A DNA stretch of 64,000 bases from NCBI RefSeq assembly GCF_000428065.1, contig NZ_ATZF01000007.1, positions 1-64,000 on the forward strand. Reading direction: 5' to 3'. Each line of letters starts with the position of its first letter. Position 1 is the stretch's first letter. Source of the DNA: Shimazuella kribbensis DSM 45090. Its GTDB lineage: Bacteria > Bacillota > Bacilli > Thermoactinomycetales > Thermoactinomycetaceae. Made by a program: the position numbers and the translations under genes. The notes under the pieces are model-generated. The model saw nothing but the letters and a program-made list of their open reading frames with translations, was not told the origin of the DNA and searched no databases. This document shows, one piece after another, positions 34,583 to 43,547 of this stretch.

Positions 34583-35224
34583 ATGAAAACGGAATGGAAG
34601 TTCGTATATAACAACATAAGTCTTCAAACGAAAAAAGAATATGTAATACAGCAATGGAACATGGAATTATTCCCCATGGAGCAATTCGCTTTTCTAGGAG
34701 GAGAAATAAAGCAACAGATTCCTTTCTATTTTTTACTCGGAGGATATATAAATCCGAGTAAAGGCGATGTATTTTTATTGGAAAACAGTCAAAAACATCC
34801 GATCAAACCTTCTGATGTTGGAATGGGACCAATCCCAAACTTTACTCCTTTTTTTACAGAGCTTCGAGTTAGAGAATCACTCATCCAACATAGTTCGTTA
34901 TTCGGAGTAAGGAATGCCAATAAGCGAACAGACCAATTAATCGAGCAATGGGGTCTTCAATCGGTTCAAAAAGAAAGATTGAGGGATTTAAATGAGGATT
35001 ACATGCGATGCAGTGAAATCGCCATGGCATTGGTACACTACCCAAAGTTACTTCTTTTGGATCATCCAGAACGCCATCTAACAAAAGGGAAATGGCAAGC
35101 TATCTGGGATCATCTATTGGATATTCAAAAACAGGAAGGATTTGCAATATCCATTACCACTCACGACCAATACACAGCATCACGTTGTAGTAAGACGATG
35201 TTGTTAGAGGAGAATAAAAGATGA
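34583..35224 (+). CDS. Degenerate ABC ATPase-like protein
   Basis: 213 aa. ATG 34583 has AGGAG six bases upstream. ATG 34580 is the alternative. The fold of an ABC ATPase is recognisable, with FLLGGYINPSKGDVFLLEN after the expected P-loop, LLLLDHPER at Walker B and SITTHDQYTASRCSKTMLLE at the H-loop. However, the P-loop reads LGGEIKQQIPFY instead of GxxGxGKST, the LSGGQ signature is absent (LNEDYMRCSEIA), and the catalytic Glu is His. ATP hydrolysis is therefore unlikely. It overlaps the YhgE gene by ATGA, so it may act as a regulatory or structural partner. Confidence 0.7.
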   Translation: MKTEWKFVYNNISLQTKKEYVIQQWNMELFPMEQFAFLGGEIKQQIPFYFLLGGYINPSKGDVFLLENSQKHPIKPSDVGMGPIPNFTPFFTELRVRESLIQHSSLFGVRNANKRTDQLIEQWGLQSVQKERLRDLNEDYMRCSEIAMALVHYPKLLLLDHPERHLTKGKWQAIWDHLLDIQKQEGFAISITTHDQYTASRCSKTMLLEENKR

Positions 35225-37146
35225 TCATATGGAATGTGGCGAAAACGCAGTGGTTACGTTTACTTCGTAATAACCTTTCTCGGTTAGCTATTTTGGCTAT
35301 CTTATTTATCCCTCTTCTTTATTGCGGATTATATCTATATGCATTTTGGAATCCTTACGGTGCTCTGCATAAGTTGCCAGTTGCCCTTGTGATGGAAGAT
35401 AAGGGAGGCGTGTATCATGGAGAACACGTGAATTATGGAGAAGAATTAGCAAAACAGCTGCAAAAAAAAATAGATCTTCGTTGGGAAACAGTAAGCTCCC
35501 AAATAGCGGAAAAAGGAATAGCAGGAGATCGCTATTATTTAGTTGTAAAAATTCCTGTTGATTTTACACAGCGATCTTTATCCATTACTTCTTCAAAACC
35601 CGTAAAATCTCAACTTGTTTTCATTCGAAATGAAGGGAAAAACTATATTGCAGGTACCATCGCTAGTCGCATCGAGTCAGAAATGGCATCAGAGGTTTCT
35701 AATACATTTACCAATCAGTATGTAGAAAATATCTTATCTCTTCTTCTACAAGCTAAATCAGGTATTTCTCAAGCAGCAGAAGGGGCAAATCAACTGTCAG
35801 CAGGGGCAGAAAAATTAGAAACCGGTTTGGATTTGTTACAACAAGCATTACATAAAGCAGCAGAAGGGGCAAAAAAAGTAGATCGAGGATCTGCCCAGTT
35901 CGTTACGGGTACATCTCAATTAGTTGACGGCACCAATAAAGTAGCATCAGGAACACATCAATTAGCCTTGGAAGCTGATAAAATCAATGATGTTATTACC
36001 AAACTAAAATCTGTACATAACGTAAATACCGATAAGATAAAAACCGAAATCACGAATATAAAAACAGCAATGATGAATCTAGAGCAAGATCTCGAAGCCT
36101 CATTAGCTGATCATCCAGAAAGAAAACCATTATTGGATCAAGTTAGTATGATCAAAAATCGAGTGGATACGATCGAACATATAGGTGATCAGCTAGATAC
36201 AGTCGTTTCCAAAATAAACAACCTCCAAGTAAAGTTACAACAAATAAAACAACTAGACAAAGGAGCAAATCAAGTTGCATTTGGTGCGAAGCAACTCAAT
36301 AACGGGGCAAAAGAACTAAAAAAGGGTACCACCGCATTAAACAACGGTCTTCAAGAAATCATCAAACCTCTTCCTCAGATGATCATTGGAGCAAAAAAAT
36401 TAAAGGAAGGGAATAAGAAATTAGCGGATAAATTAACCCAAGCTACCAAAGAACAACAAGCTGATCCCTCTACTTTATCCAGTATCATTTCTAACCCAAT
36501 CGAGATTTTGGATCAAAGCATATACAAAGTAAATCTATACGGAGTAGGGCTCGCGCCATATTTTTTACCGCTTTCTCTATGGATCGGAGGATTAATGTTG
36601 TATTTTGCTGTTCCTGCTAGTGAGTTGCGGTGGCGTTTGTATCCTTCCCATCCGTGGTTTATACAAATCGGAAAGCTTTTGACTTTTGTACCTTTTGGTA
36701 TATTTCAATCGATGGTTACAGGGATTGTTATTCATTATGTGCTCGGTTTGCCTATCAAGCAACCATTCTTTTACTATCTATTTTTACTTTGTATTTCGTT
36801 TATGTCTATTGCATTAATCGGGGCCTTGATTAGTTTACTTGGAAGCGGACCAGGCAGACTGGTAAGTATTGTATTATTGGTACTCCAGTTGGTATCAAGT
36901 GGGGGAACGTTTCCGGTAGACCTTATCCCGCATGTTTTCCAAGTCATCAGCCCATTACTTCCTATGTCTTATGGGGTAAATGGTCTAAGACATATTATTG
37001 TTTATCATCAACCTGCGGAACTTATAAAACCTTTTATGATGATCCTATTGTATCTAATTGGGTCGCTTGCTCTTACTTTTTTAGGTCAACGCAGAAAGTT
37101 TCGTATTTCGGAATTACAAGAACGTGATCAATTAACAGCAGGTTAG
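35221..37146 (+). CDS. YhgE/Pip-family membrane protein
   Basis: 641 aa. One N-terminal helix (about residues 20-42) is followed by an extracytoplasmic region of about 400 residues with repeated GANQLSAGAEKL / GTHQLALEADKI heptads that should form coiled coils. About five C-terminal helices of the ABC-2 permease type follow from residue 440. Pip proteins are phage receptors in lactic acid bacteria, and YhgE relatives are linked to ESX-type secretion or export. Together with the preceding ATPase-like protein it looks like a half-exporter whose ATPase has lost its active site. Confidence 0.82.
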   Translation: MIIWNVAKTQWLRLLRNNLSRLAILAILFIPLLYCGLYLYAFWNPYGALHKLPVALVMEDKGGVYHGEHVNYGEELAKQLQKKIDLRWETVSSQIAEKGIAGDRYYLVVKIPVDFTQRSLSITSSKPVKSQLVFIRNEGKNYIAGTIASRIESEMASEVSNTFTNQYVENILSLLLQAKSGISQAAEGANQLSAGAEKLETGLDLLQQALHKAAEGAKKVDRGSAQFVTGTSQLVDGTNKVASGTHQLALEADKINDVITKLKSVHNVNTDKIKTEITNIKTAMMNLEQDLEASLADHPERKPLLDQVSMIKNRVDTIEHIGDQLDTVVSKINNLQVKLQQIKQLDKGANQVAFGAKQLNNGAKELKKGTTALNNGLQEIIKPLPQMIIGAKKLKEGNKKLADKLTQATKEQQADPSTLSSIISNPIEILDQSIYKVNLYGVGLAPYFLPLSLWIGGLMLYFAVPASELRWRLYPSHPWFIQIGKLLTFVPFGIFQSMVTGIVIHYVLGLPIKQPFFYYLFLLCISFMSIALIGALISLLGSGPGRLVSIVLLVLQLVSSGGTFPVDLIPHVFQVISPLLPMSYGVNGLRHIIVYHQPAELIKPFMMILLYLIGSLALTFLGQRRKFRISELQERDQLTAG

Positions 37147-37157
37147 GAGGATGAAGG

Positions 37158-37487
37158 ATGGCTTGGTTTTACCTTATCATTGCAGGTGTTTTTGAAATGG
37201 GTTGGGCAGTAGGATTGAAATATACCCAAAGTTTCACTAAATTAGTCCCTAGTATTTTCACGATCATTTCGATGATTATTAGTTTGTATTTATTATCGTT
37301 AGCCCTTCGAACATTACCAATTGGGACTGCGTATACAATCTGGACAGGCATAGGGGCAGTTGGAACAGTCATATTTGGAATGATTTATTTAGGAGAATCT
37401 CGTGATTTTATGAGGATTTTATTTATTTTGCTCATCGTAGCGGGAATAGTGGGGTTGAAATTTGTTTCTGGGGGAGAATCGCATTAA
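37158..37487 (+). CDS. SMR-family exporter, Gdx (guanidinium) type
   Basis: 109 aa with four membrane helices. The essential Glu13 is in [16 protein letters not shown], the pattern of SugE/Gdx proteins rather than the EmrE type. Gdx exchanges guanidinium for protons. It follows the YhgE gene by 11 bases with GGAGG upstream, so it belongs to the same operon. No guanidine riboswitch is seen in the short gap. Confidence 0.83.
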   Translation: MAWFYLIIAGVFEMGWAVGLKYTQSFTKLVPSIFTIISMIISLYLLSLALRTLPIGTAYTIWTGIGAVGTVIFGMIYLGESRDFMRILFILLIVAGIVGLKFVSGGESH

Positions 37488-37490
37488 ACG

Positions 37491-38253
37491 ATGCAAATTT
37501 ATCATTACACTTTTAAATCATCTAATGAGATCACAACTTTAAGATCTGCATTATTCGCTATTCCTGGTACAGCACCTTCACTGGTAGCCGGATACTATAC
37601 TAGAAGAGGGAAAACAACAAGTTATCGATCAAGCAGGGTTGAAACAAGGTCGTATTTCACTAGCAACTACCAATCACAAGTGCGATACAGAAATAGTTGG
37701 TCCTTTTTTATCCATGTATCCTGATGTCAACCTTCGCCTTACCCAAAATTCGTTGCATGAGAAAAAAATAGAACTCCTCCAAGAGGGAGAACTAGATTTT
37801 TGTATTACCACACTTCCGATCGATCATCCCGAAGTGGAGAGTATTGATTTTCTGACGGAAGAAATTTTTTTGGCTGTACCCTCCGGTCATCGCTTATCCA
37901 AGCGTAAGAGTATTTCATTGTACGAAGTAGCAAATGAACCATTTATTGGTTTAGATGAAAAAAATAGTTTTCGAATATTAACAGATGATTTTTGTAAACG
38001 AGCAGGATTCAAACCGAAGCTTGCATGTGAGGTAGATGATTCTACTGTAGTAAGTACCTTTGTAAAAGAAGGTATGGGGATCGCTTTTTTAGCTGAGATT
38101 GCAAAAGTAAAAGAACCTTCCCTTATTCTCTTACCAATAGAGCAACCTGATTGTCGACGTATTTTTCGACTGGCATGGAGAAAAAATCATTATTTATCCA
38201 AAGTAGCGCATGCATTTCGTGATTTTATCATTCAATATTATGCCAGCCACTAG
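37491..38253 (+). pseudogene. LysR-family regulator with decayed DNA-binding domain
   Basis: From about 37590 to 38253 a frame encodes a full LysR effector domain (GRISLATTNHKCDTEIVGPF, LQEGELDFCITTLP, EGMGIAFLAEIAK). The 100 bases before it should encode the helix-turn-helix. They retain only traces in another frame (LRSALFAIPGTAPSLVAG, compare RAAELFISQPALS) with small deletions and a TAG at about 37588. An internal ATG at 37639 could still give a 204-aa effector domain alone. It lies 3 bases after the Gdx gene. Confidence 0.7.
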
Positions 38254-38414
38254 TTCATATTTATGTATCCATTCTTTTCGGATGTTTGAAAATGCTACTA
38301 TCATTGTAAGAAAAATACAAACATACAAAAGAAACATTTGTTTGTATCATGATTTTCATTATGTTAGGATCAAATCAGCTTTTCAAACCAAAGAACAAGA
38401 GAAGAGGGATTTTC

Positions 38415-38831
38415 GTGGCTTTGCGTTTAACTCCATACATTACACTAAACGGAACAACAAAAGAAGCAATCAAATTTTACCAAGATGCCATTGGTGCAAA
38501 AATAATTACGTCTCAAACATTTGGTGAAATGCCAGCTGATCCATCATTTCCTTTACCAGAAGAAGCAAAAGATCGAATTGCACATGCTTTATTAAAAGTA
38601 GGGGACACAGATTTGATGTTCTCCGATACTTTCCCAGGGCAACCCCATCAAATAGGTTCAAATGTATCCATCGCTATTGTAGTAGAAAGTAAAGAAGAAT
38701 CGAAAAAGATCTTTGAAAAGTTATCCCAAGGTGGGCAAGTGCAGATGCCATTACAAAAAACTTTTTGGAGTGAATCTTATGGGGCATTATCTGACAAATA
38801 TGATATACATTGGCAAATAACGACGGAGTGA
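38415..38831 (+). CDS. VOC-superfamily protein, PhnB-like
   Basis: 138 aa from GTG 38415 with AGAGGG six bases upstream. The open frame from 38349 is not used. Glyoxalase/bleomycin-resistance fold of the PhnB type: LTPYITLNGTTKEAIKFYQD at the start and the closing FWSESYGALSDKYDIHWQI. The E residues near the end are metal-ligand positions in the family. Role unknown. Such proteins are metal-dependent isomerases, dioxygenases or binding proteins. Confidence 0.82.
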   Translation: MALRLTPYITLNGTTKEAIKFYQDAIGAKIITSQTFGEMPADPSFPLPEEAKDRIAHALLKVGDTDLMFSDTFPGQPHQIGSNVSIAIVVESKEESKKIFEKLSQGGQVQMPLQKTFWSESYGALSDKYDIHWQITTE

Positions 38832-38876
38832 GGCACTTTCGTGTGTTTAGACGATAGATAATGATTTGTCTGCTAA

Positions 38877-38914
38877 CAACCGATTTCTATACAAAGTAGA
38901 GATTGGTTTTTTCT
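38877..38914 (+). terminator. Intrinsic terminator after the VOC gene
   Basis: CAACCGATTTCT pairs imperfectly with AGAGATTGGTT and is followed by T4, 45 bases past the stop. Confidence 0.6.
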
Positions 38915-38968
38915 ATTTTAAAAATGACATATAGATCGTCATTATACCAAATGATCAAAATCGCCCAA

Positions 38969-39017
38969 AAGAATAAAGGTCAAATTCCACCTACGTGAGA
39001 ATTTGACCTTTATTCTT
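38969..39017. terminator. Bidirectional terminator between convergent genes
   Basis: AAGAATAAAGGTCAAATTC and its exact complement form a 19-bp stem with an 11-nt loop. It lies five bases beyond the stop of the minus-strand oxidoreductase gene. Confidence 0.8.
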
Positions 39018-39021
39018 ACAC

Positions 39022-39678
39022 TTAATAAACACCTTGTCCTATTTTTTCTATATCGATTGAAGTATATATGTGTGTTCCCGTGTTGCTCAGTTTTGCGGCA
39101 GTACACATTGCATTGGCAACGGTCTTAGCATGATTAGGTTTATACCGAACCAATGGACCTCTTAACAACCATTTACTAACCGGGGTTACTAGTGTTTCTC
39201 CAAATCGAAATTCTGCCCGATATCCAAGTAGTAGGGAAGGGCGGAAGATGTACAAAACAGGTAGATTTAAGCTCTGTAAAGATCGCTCCATTTCACCTTT
39301 GACTCTACTGTAGTAAAACATAGAATGAGGATCTGCACCCATCGAGCTTACTACTAGAAATTTAGCATGATGAATCGATGCTAGTTTAGCTGCTTCTAAA
39401 ACATAATCATGATCAACTTGATAAAACGCTTCTTTTGTTTTGGCTCTCTTCATGGTAGTCCCTAAGCAACAAAAAACATCATTCACTTCAAATAAAGAAG
39501 AATAGGAGCTAAGGTGTTCAAAATTGATAACATGCTCTATTAATTTATCATGTGCGAAATTTAATGATCTTCTTACTAGAATATGTATTTCATCATATGC
39601 TATGTCATTACAGAGCAAGTTAGTCAATGTATTCCCCACTAACCCGCTAGCTCCTAATATAAGAGCTTTTTTTGTCAT
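39022..39678 (-). CDS. NAD(P)-binding oxidoreductase, atypical SDR (HTATIP2-like)
   Basis: 218 aa. N-terminal nucleotide-binding LILGASGLVGNTL, then VFCCLGTTMKRAKTKEAFYQ and VVSSMGADPHSMFYYSRVKG, where YSRVKGE holds the Tyr-x3-Lys pair. This is the pattern of atypical short-chain dehydrogenases related to TIP30/HTATIP2. Its ATG abuts the lexA stop codon directly (TAA then ATG), so it is co-transcribed with lexA and may be damage-inducible. Confidence 0.75.
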   Translation of the reverse strand: MTKKALILGASGLVGNTLTNLLCNDIAYDEIHILVRRSLNFAHDKLIEHVINFEHLSSYSSLFEVNDVFCCLGTTMKRAKTKEAFYQVDHDYVLEAAKLASIHHAKFLVVSSMGADPHSMFYYSRVKGEMERSLQSLNLPVLYIFRPSLLLGYRAEFRFGETLVTPVSKWLLRGPLVRYKPNHAKTVANAMCTAAKLSNTGTHIYTSIDIEKIGQGVY

Positions 39679-40305
39679 TTATACAATTTCTCTTATCAAA
39701 CTAACTACTTTTCCAAGTATGGTGACTTGAGGAAGGCGAAGTGGTTGCAAACGGTCGTTTTCTGGCTGAAGTCGAATGTGGTCACCTTCTTTGAAAAAAC
39801 GCTTCACTGTAGCTTCACCTTCACCAGTCATTGCAACAACAATCTCTCCATTCACAGCAGTATGTTGCTGACGAACCACAACATAATCTCCATCCATGAT
39901 ACCAGCATTAACCATGCTATCACCTTGTACAGATAACAGAAAAGTAGTCTGATCTGTTCCGGCTATTCGAGTGGGGAGTGGAAAGTAATCTTCAATATTC
40001 TCTACAGCTGTAATGGGTTCTCCCGCAGTAACTTTTCCAACAAGAGGAACCATAACTGTATCTTTTTTGGTAATGTTGGAGGAGTTCTGATTTAAAATTT
40101 CAATAGCCCTTGGTTTGGTTGGATCACGACGAATATATCCTTTTTTCTCTAAGCGATTGAGATGTCCATGAACAGTTGAGCTTGAAGCCAAACCTACAGC
40201 TTCTCCAATTTCTCTAACTGATGGCGGATATCCTTTGTCATATACTTCTTTTTGTATATAGTTTAAAATAGCTTGTTGTCTCTCCGAAAGTTTATTGCTC
40301 TTCAT
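39679..40305 (-). CDS. lexA: SOS repressor LexA
   Basis: 208 aa. ATG 40305 is set by AAAGGAG eight bases upstream. The frame open to 40389 runs through the promoter. The N-terminal winged helix reads [20 protein letters not shown] and [20 protein letters not shown]. The self-cleavage site is Ala-Gly in GKVTAGEP, with catalytic Ser in [10 protein letters not shown] and Lys in EATVKRFF. It represses DNA-repair genes until RecA filaments trigger cleavage. The downstream oxidoreductase shares the transcript. Confidence 0.95.
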   Translation of the reverse strand: MKSNKLSERQQAILNYIQKEVYDKGYPPSVREIGEAVGLASSSTVHGHLNRLEKKGYIRRDPTKPRAIEILNQNSSNITKKDTVMVPLVGKVTAGEPITAVENIEDYFPLPTRIAGTDQTTFLLSVQGDSMVNAGIMDGDYVVVRQQHTAVNGEIVVAMTGEGEATVKRFFKEGDHIRLQPENDRLQPLRLPQVTILGKVVSLIREIV

Positions 40306-40335
40306 ACTCTCATCTCCTTTTCTCCCGAAAAATTC

Positions 40336-40389
40336 CGAACATAGTGCATCGGTCTGTATCATTATAGCGAAACAAACAAGAAAAATCAA
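40336..40389 (-). promoter_or_regulatory. lexA promoter with partial SOS box
   Basis: On the minus strand, TTGATT (40389-40384) and TATAAT (40366-40361) are 17 bp apart. Downstream lies ATGTTCG (40342-40336), a perfect half of the Bacillus SOS box (CGAACATATGTTCG), but the other half (ATGCACT) is poor. Autoregulation may be weak, or it may use an unusual site. Confidence 0.6.
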
Positions 40390-40398
40390 ACGGTTGTT

Positions 40399-41445
40399 CT
40401 AGAGAATGTCTGCTTGTATCGACGCCAATTTATCAAGAGCATCGTCTTTCTCTGTATTGATGACATGTGTATAGATTTGTGTTGTCTGAATACTGGAATG
40501 ACCTAAAATTTCTTGTACCACCCTAAGGTTCTCCCCATTGGATAATAACATGGTTGCTAGAGTATGACGAAGTTTATGTGGTGATATATTCGCAGCCTTG
40601 GGAGGCAACTTAGCCTCTTTTACATATTTTGTAATAAGTTCAGAGATGCCTTTTCTGCTCAATCTGGAGCTATTTTTATTTAAAAATAGGGCAGCATCAG
40701 AAGATGATGGTCTTTCCTGTAGATATTGCTGTAAGGAGTTAACAACGACTGCGTTCAACTTCAACATCCGTTCTTTGCCGCCTTTTCCCATGATAACGAT
40801 ACGCAAAGATTCTCCGGATTTTTGTAAACTATTTACATTCAAACTAACAAGTTCAGATACCCGCATACCTGTATTTAGCAAAAGAAGTAGAATAGATATA
40901 TCTCTTGATTTAATCCATGAAATTGTTTTTTTTCGATTATGATAAGTTTGAACTGCGTGTAATAGCCGAGACACTTCTTCCATTGTTAAAAAAACAGGTA
41001 CTTTTTGTTTTGACCTTGTCTTGAGACTTGCATCTTCATATGCTTGCATAGGATCTTTATCTAATATTTGCGCGGTTACAAGATAACGAAACAATGATCG
41101 AAGAGAGGCTCTTTTTCGTTGCTTTCCGCTTCTTGTGTTTTCATGAAAATGTTTACGGGTAATCCATTCTCCGTCTGAATTTTGAATATAAACAGTACGT
41201 TCGTATCCGTTTTCTATGTATCGAAAAAAACGTTTAATGGTAATGGCATCAAGCGAATCCATATCTTTATTTTTTTCTTTTAAGAAACGAAAGAATAAAG
41301 AGAAATCATAAGCGTAATTGGCAATAGTCAGCGGAGATCTCTCTGCACTTATCATTTCTAGGAAAAAATCTTGGATATCTTCTGGTAAATCCCCAATCAA
41401 GCGGTTGATGTTAACCGGTAGCCTTCTAGAGTGAAACAAATTCAT
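40399..41445 (-). CDS. Tyrosine recombinase/integrase (XerC/XerD-like)
   Basis: 348 aa as drawn from ATG 41445. GGAGG directly touches this ATG, so the TTG at 41439, six bases further, is the better-spaced start. The N-terminal SAM-like core domain contains an extra loop (about residues 75-110). The catalytic residues are complete: Arg in NTGMRVSEL, HKLRHTLATML, LGHSSIQTTQ and the nucleophile Tyr in IYTHV. It is longer than XerC/XerD (about 300 aa). Chromosome dimer resolution or another site-specific role is possible. It lies just upstream of lexA, and the lexA -35 box is ten bases beyond its stop. Confidence 0.82.
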   Translation of the reverse strand: MNLFHSRRLPVNINRLIGDLPEDIQDFFLEMISAERSPLTIANYAYDFSLFFRFLKEKNKDMDSLDAITIKRFFRYIENGYERTVYIQNSDGEWITRKHFHENTRSGKQRKRASLRSLFRYLVTAQILDKDPMQAYEDASLKTRSKQKVPVFLTMEEVSRLLHAVQTYHNRKKTISWIKSRDISILLLLLNTGMRVSELVSLNVNSLQKSGESLRIVIMGKGGKERMLKLNAVVVNSLQQYLQERPSSSDAALFLNKNSSRLSRKGISELITKYVKEAKLPPKAANISPHKLRHTLATMLLSNGENLRVVQEILGHSSIQTTQIYTHVINTEKDDALDKLASIQADIL

Positions 41446-41778
41446 CCTCCTTCTTTTTTTGTCTCCTATTCGTATCTATAGTCTATCGGAAAAAGGAAGA
41501 TACCTGCAAATAGGATTCAAAAGAAAAGAGAGAGTTGCAAATTTTAATCAAAAAACGAATAACTAAATAAAAGCTCTCGTAACGAAATCAATGTATGGAA
41601 TTTTGTGTATAATTGGTTTGTAGATCGCCTTTTCCTAATAAATACAAGTATGTAAATATTCAATTATATAATTCTTATATCGATAGAAATGATCGGCTAA
41701 CAAGGTGAAACCAACAGCATTTCCAACTGTTTCACAAAAATTTGCCAAGCTATCGATTTAGCAAGGGGTCATGATCAA
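41446..41778. other. Intergenic region between divergent genes
   Basis: 333 AT-rich bases without a frame. It contains a good -10 box (TATAAT, 41608-41613) reading rightwards with no matching -35 box, possibly the promoter of the following nucleotidyltransferase gene. The recombinase promoter must also lie here but is not evident. Confidence 0.4.
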
Positions 41779-42519
41779 ATGAAAAAAGAAGTACAAAAAA
41801 TTGCAGAACAAGTAATGGATGTTTACAAAAAACACACTGGTAAAGTTTTTATTGGTTTAATCGTTCATGGTTCTGCTGTAAAAGGTGGCTTTATTCATGG
41901 TTCAAGCGATATCGATTTTCAGTTATTTTTAAAACCGTCTATTTTCGAGAGGAATGGAATGCTGCCATTAGAGCTTTATTTAAAAGCCCACCAAGATTTA
42001 GCTAAAATAGATACAACGCCTTTTCGGTACATCCAATGCAAAGCACTTTCCAGCCAATTGCCTGATGGATATATAGGCCCTGTTCCTGGTACATATAAAA
42101 TAGTCGCTGGAACGATGCCAATCCAAGAAGCAACAAATGAACAACTAAAGCATTCCGCACACGAATCATTATATCGTTTATATGATACGCCAAACTATCT
42201 TACTGCTCTATTGGATCATGGTAAAGATCGGCTAACTCATTTAATCCGTTTGTTGTGTACAAAAGTATCTACTTTGGTATATCAGGTGCTATCCATTGAG
42301 TATGATAATGCCATCCAAATTTGGAATATGCCGAAAAATTTGGCGATTAGATGTTTGCCCAATGACAATTTGAAGTCCTATGCAGAGTTATTTTATACTC
42401 ACGCAAAATCATACTATCCACAAGAAACTTCCATTTACGACGCTTTAGAGATGGTAAAATATGCAGTTTTGTTTTTTGATAACACTAAAAAATGGTATAT
42501 TACGCACAGCGAAAAGTAG
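41779..42519 (+). CDS. Nucleotidyltransferase-fold protein (aminoglycoside-NTase-like)
   Basis: 246 aa with AAGGGG ten bases before ATG. The catalytic signature VHGSAVKGGFIHGSSDIDFQ contains GS and DxD for two metal ions. The rest is helical, as in KNTase/AadA-like proteins. It may transfer a nucleotide to a small molecule such as an aminoglycoside, but many members have unknown substrates. Followed by a broken acetyltransferase gene, so this segment has an accessory, resistance-type character. Confidence 0.7.
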   Translation: MKKEVQKIAEQVMDVYKKHTGKVFIGLIVHGSAVKGGFIHGSSDIDFQLFLKPSIFERNGMLPLELYLKAHQDLAKIDTTPFRYIQCKALSSQLPDGYIGPVPGTYKIVAGTMPIQEATNEQLKHSAHESLYRLYDTPNYLTALLDHGKDRLTHLIRLLCTKVSTLVYQVLSIEYDNAIQIWNMPKNLAIRCLPNDNLKSYAELFYTHAKSYYPQETSIYDALEMVKYAVLFFDNTKKWYITHSEK

Positions 42520-42928
42520 AAATGCGAAATAACATGTGTTGTGTTTTTTGATGTATAGAAAAAAATAGGAATATCATAGTATTTTTATAAGATACATAAA
42601 TGAAAGGGGCATACGCCAATGATTTGGTCGGTGCAATTAAAGGAGTTATATGAGGTGATAACCAGTTGAAAGGATGAAATAGAGTATGTTTCCAAATCAA
42701 ACACCCCTTTTCCACGGAAATCTTATACGTCTTGCATCTTTTTGAATAGAGGATGCACAACAAATGGTTAGCTGGTATGATGATGGACATTTACTAAGAA
42801 ACTTAGATACTGATTTTGCATATCCAAGAACATTACAAGAACTACAAACGGAAAGCTATTTAAAAAGCCGAAGTGCCGATGGGGTGCAATTTAGCATTCG
42901 AACAATAGCAGATGATTCTTTGATCGGA

Positions 42929-42964
42929 TTTGATTATTCCATTCAATTGAATGGAATAATCAAA
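42929..42964. repeat. Perfect 36-bp palindrome inside the GNAT pseudogene
   Basis: TTTGATTATTCCATTCAA is followed directly by its exact complement, with no loop. The right arm is ordinary GNAT coding sequence (IEWNNQ). The left arm replaces the expected codons and breaks the frame. Confidence 0.9.
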
Positions 42965-43252
42965 CAGGACAAATTGCAATCGGTATCGGCAATAGACGAG
43001 ATCGACATAAGGGATACGGAACAGAGGAGTTAAGATTAATTTTGCGTTACGCATTTCACGAACTAAATTTTAATCATGTGGAGTTAGATGTTATAGGATA
43101 TAACAAAAATGCGATAAAAACATATGAAAAAGTTGGATTCATCACAAAAGACCGGATGCGTTCAGTTGTCCTTCGAGATGGCAATTGTTATGATCGGATT
43201 ATCATGGGTATATTGAAGCATGAATGGATTACACATACAGAGAACGAAGTAA

Positions 43253-43299
43253 AAAAAGAAGCCGAACCTCTTTACCAAAATGGTTCAGCTTCTTTTTTT
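43253..43299 (+). terminator. Intrinsic terminator overlapping the end of the GNAT frame
   Basis: AGAAGCCGAACC pairs with GGTTCAGCTTCT (one mismatch) and is followed by T6. The present reading frame runs through it, so the original stop codon was probably further upstream. Confidence 0.75.
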
Positions 43300-43363
43300 A
43301 TCATCTTACAAGAATCTCTTGTGTAGCGAAAAGAGAGTTTCCGTGATTCAGTAATATTAGAAA

Positions 43364-43426
43364 GGAGGGAGTCTACAGCAAGTTCAATGCTTCTGGTGTT
43401 AATGTGTGAAGCTGCTTGTCACCTCC
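43364..43426. other. Nested stem-loop enclosing GGAGG
   Basis: GGAGG (43364-43368) can pair with CCTCC (43422-43426), enclosing CAAG...CTTG and GCTTC...GAAGC helices. It lies in the gene-free stretch after the GNAT pseudogene. No translated frame of note follows on the plus strand. A minus-strand coding remnant is an alternative source of the pattern. Confidence 0.25.
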
Positions 43427-43518
43427 AATTGTGGAGTTATGACTTTAATCAATCGCGAGGAGTGTTGCAAAACATCTGGCAAAATACCAATTATAAAGAT
43501 ATTTGACAATTGTATCTA

Positions 43519-43547
43519 CAAAAAAGACATCTTTTATATAGATGTCT
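43519..43547 (-). terminator. Terminator of trhO
   Basis: On the minus strand AGACATCT-N7-AGATGTCT is followed by T6. The stem overlaps the last codons and stop of trhO. Confidence 0.8.

Larger units (their letters stand above)
42686..43326 (+). pseudogene. Broken GNAT acetyltransferase gene (RimJ/RimL type)
   Basis: The gene begins at ATG 42686 (NQTPLFHGNLIRLASF) and is stopped by TGA at 42743. The same frame goes on (IEDAQQMVSWYDDGHLLR) to LIGF, where a 36-bp palindrome shifts the frame. The protein continues in another frame as IEWNNQTGQIAIGIG, then RHKGYGTEELRLILRYAFHE (acetyl-CoA loop) and YEKVGFITKDRMRSVVLRDG to the end. An internal start at 43042 gives only the last third. One nonsense and one frameshift mutation make it non-functional. 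Confidence 0.8.

Noticed and set aside
37491-37724. 77-codon frame after the Gdx gene as an independent gene
   Set aside because: It crosses the eroded head of the LysR pseudogene and changes to nonsense where the LysR frame differs.
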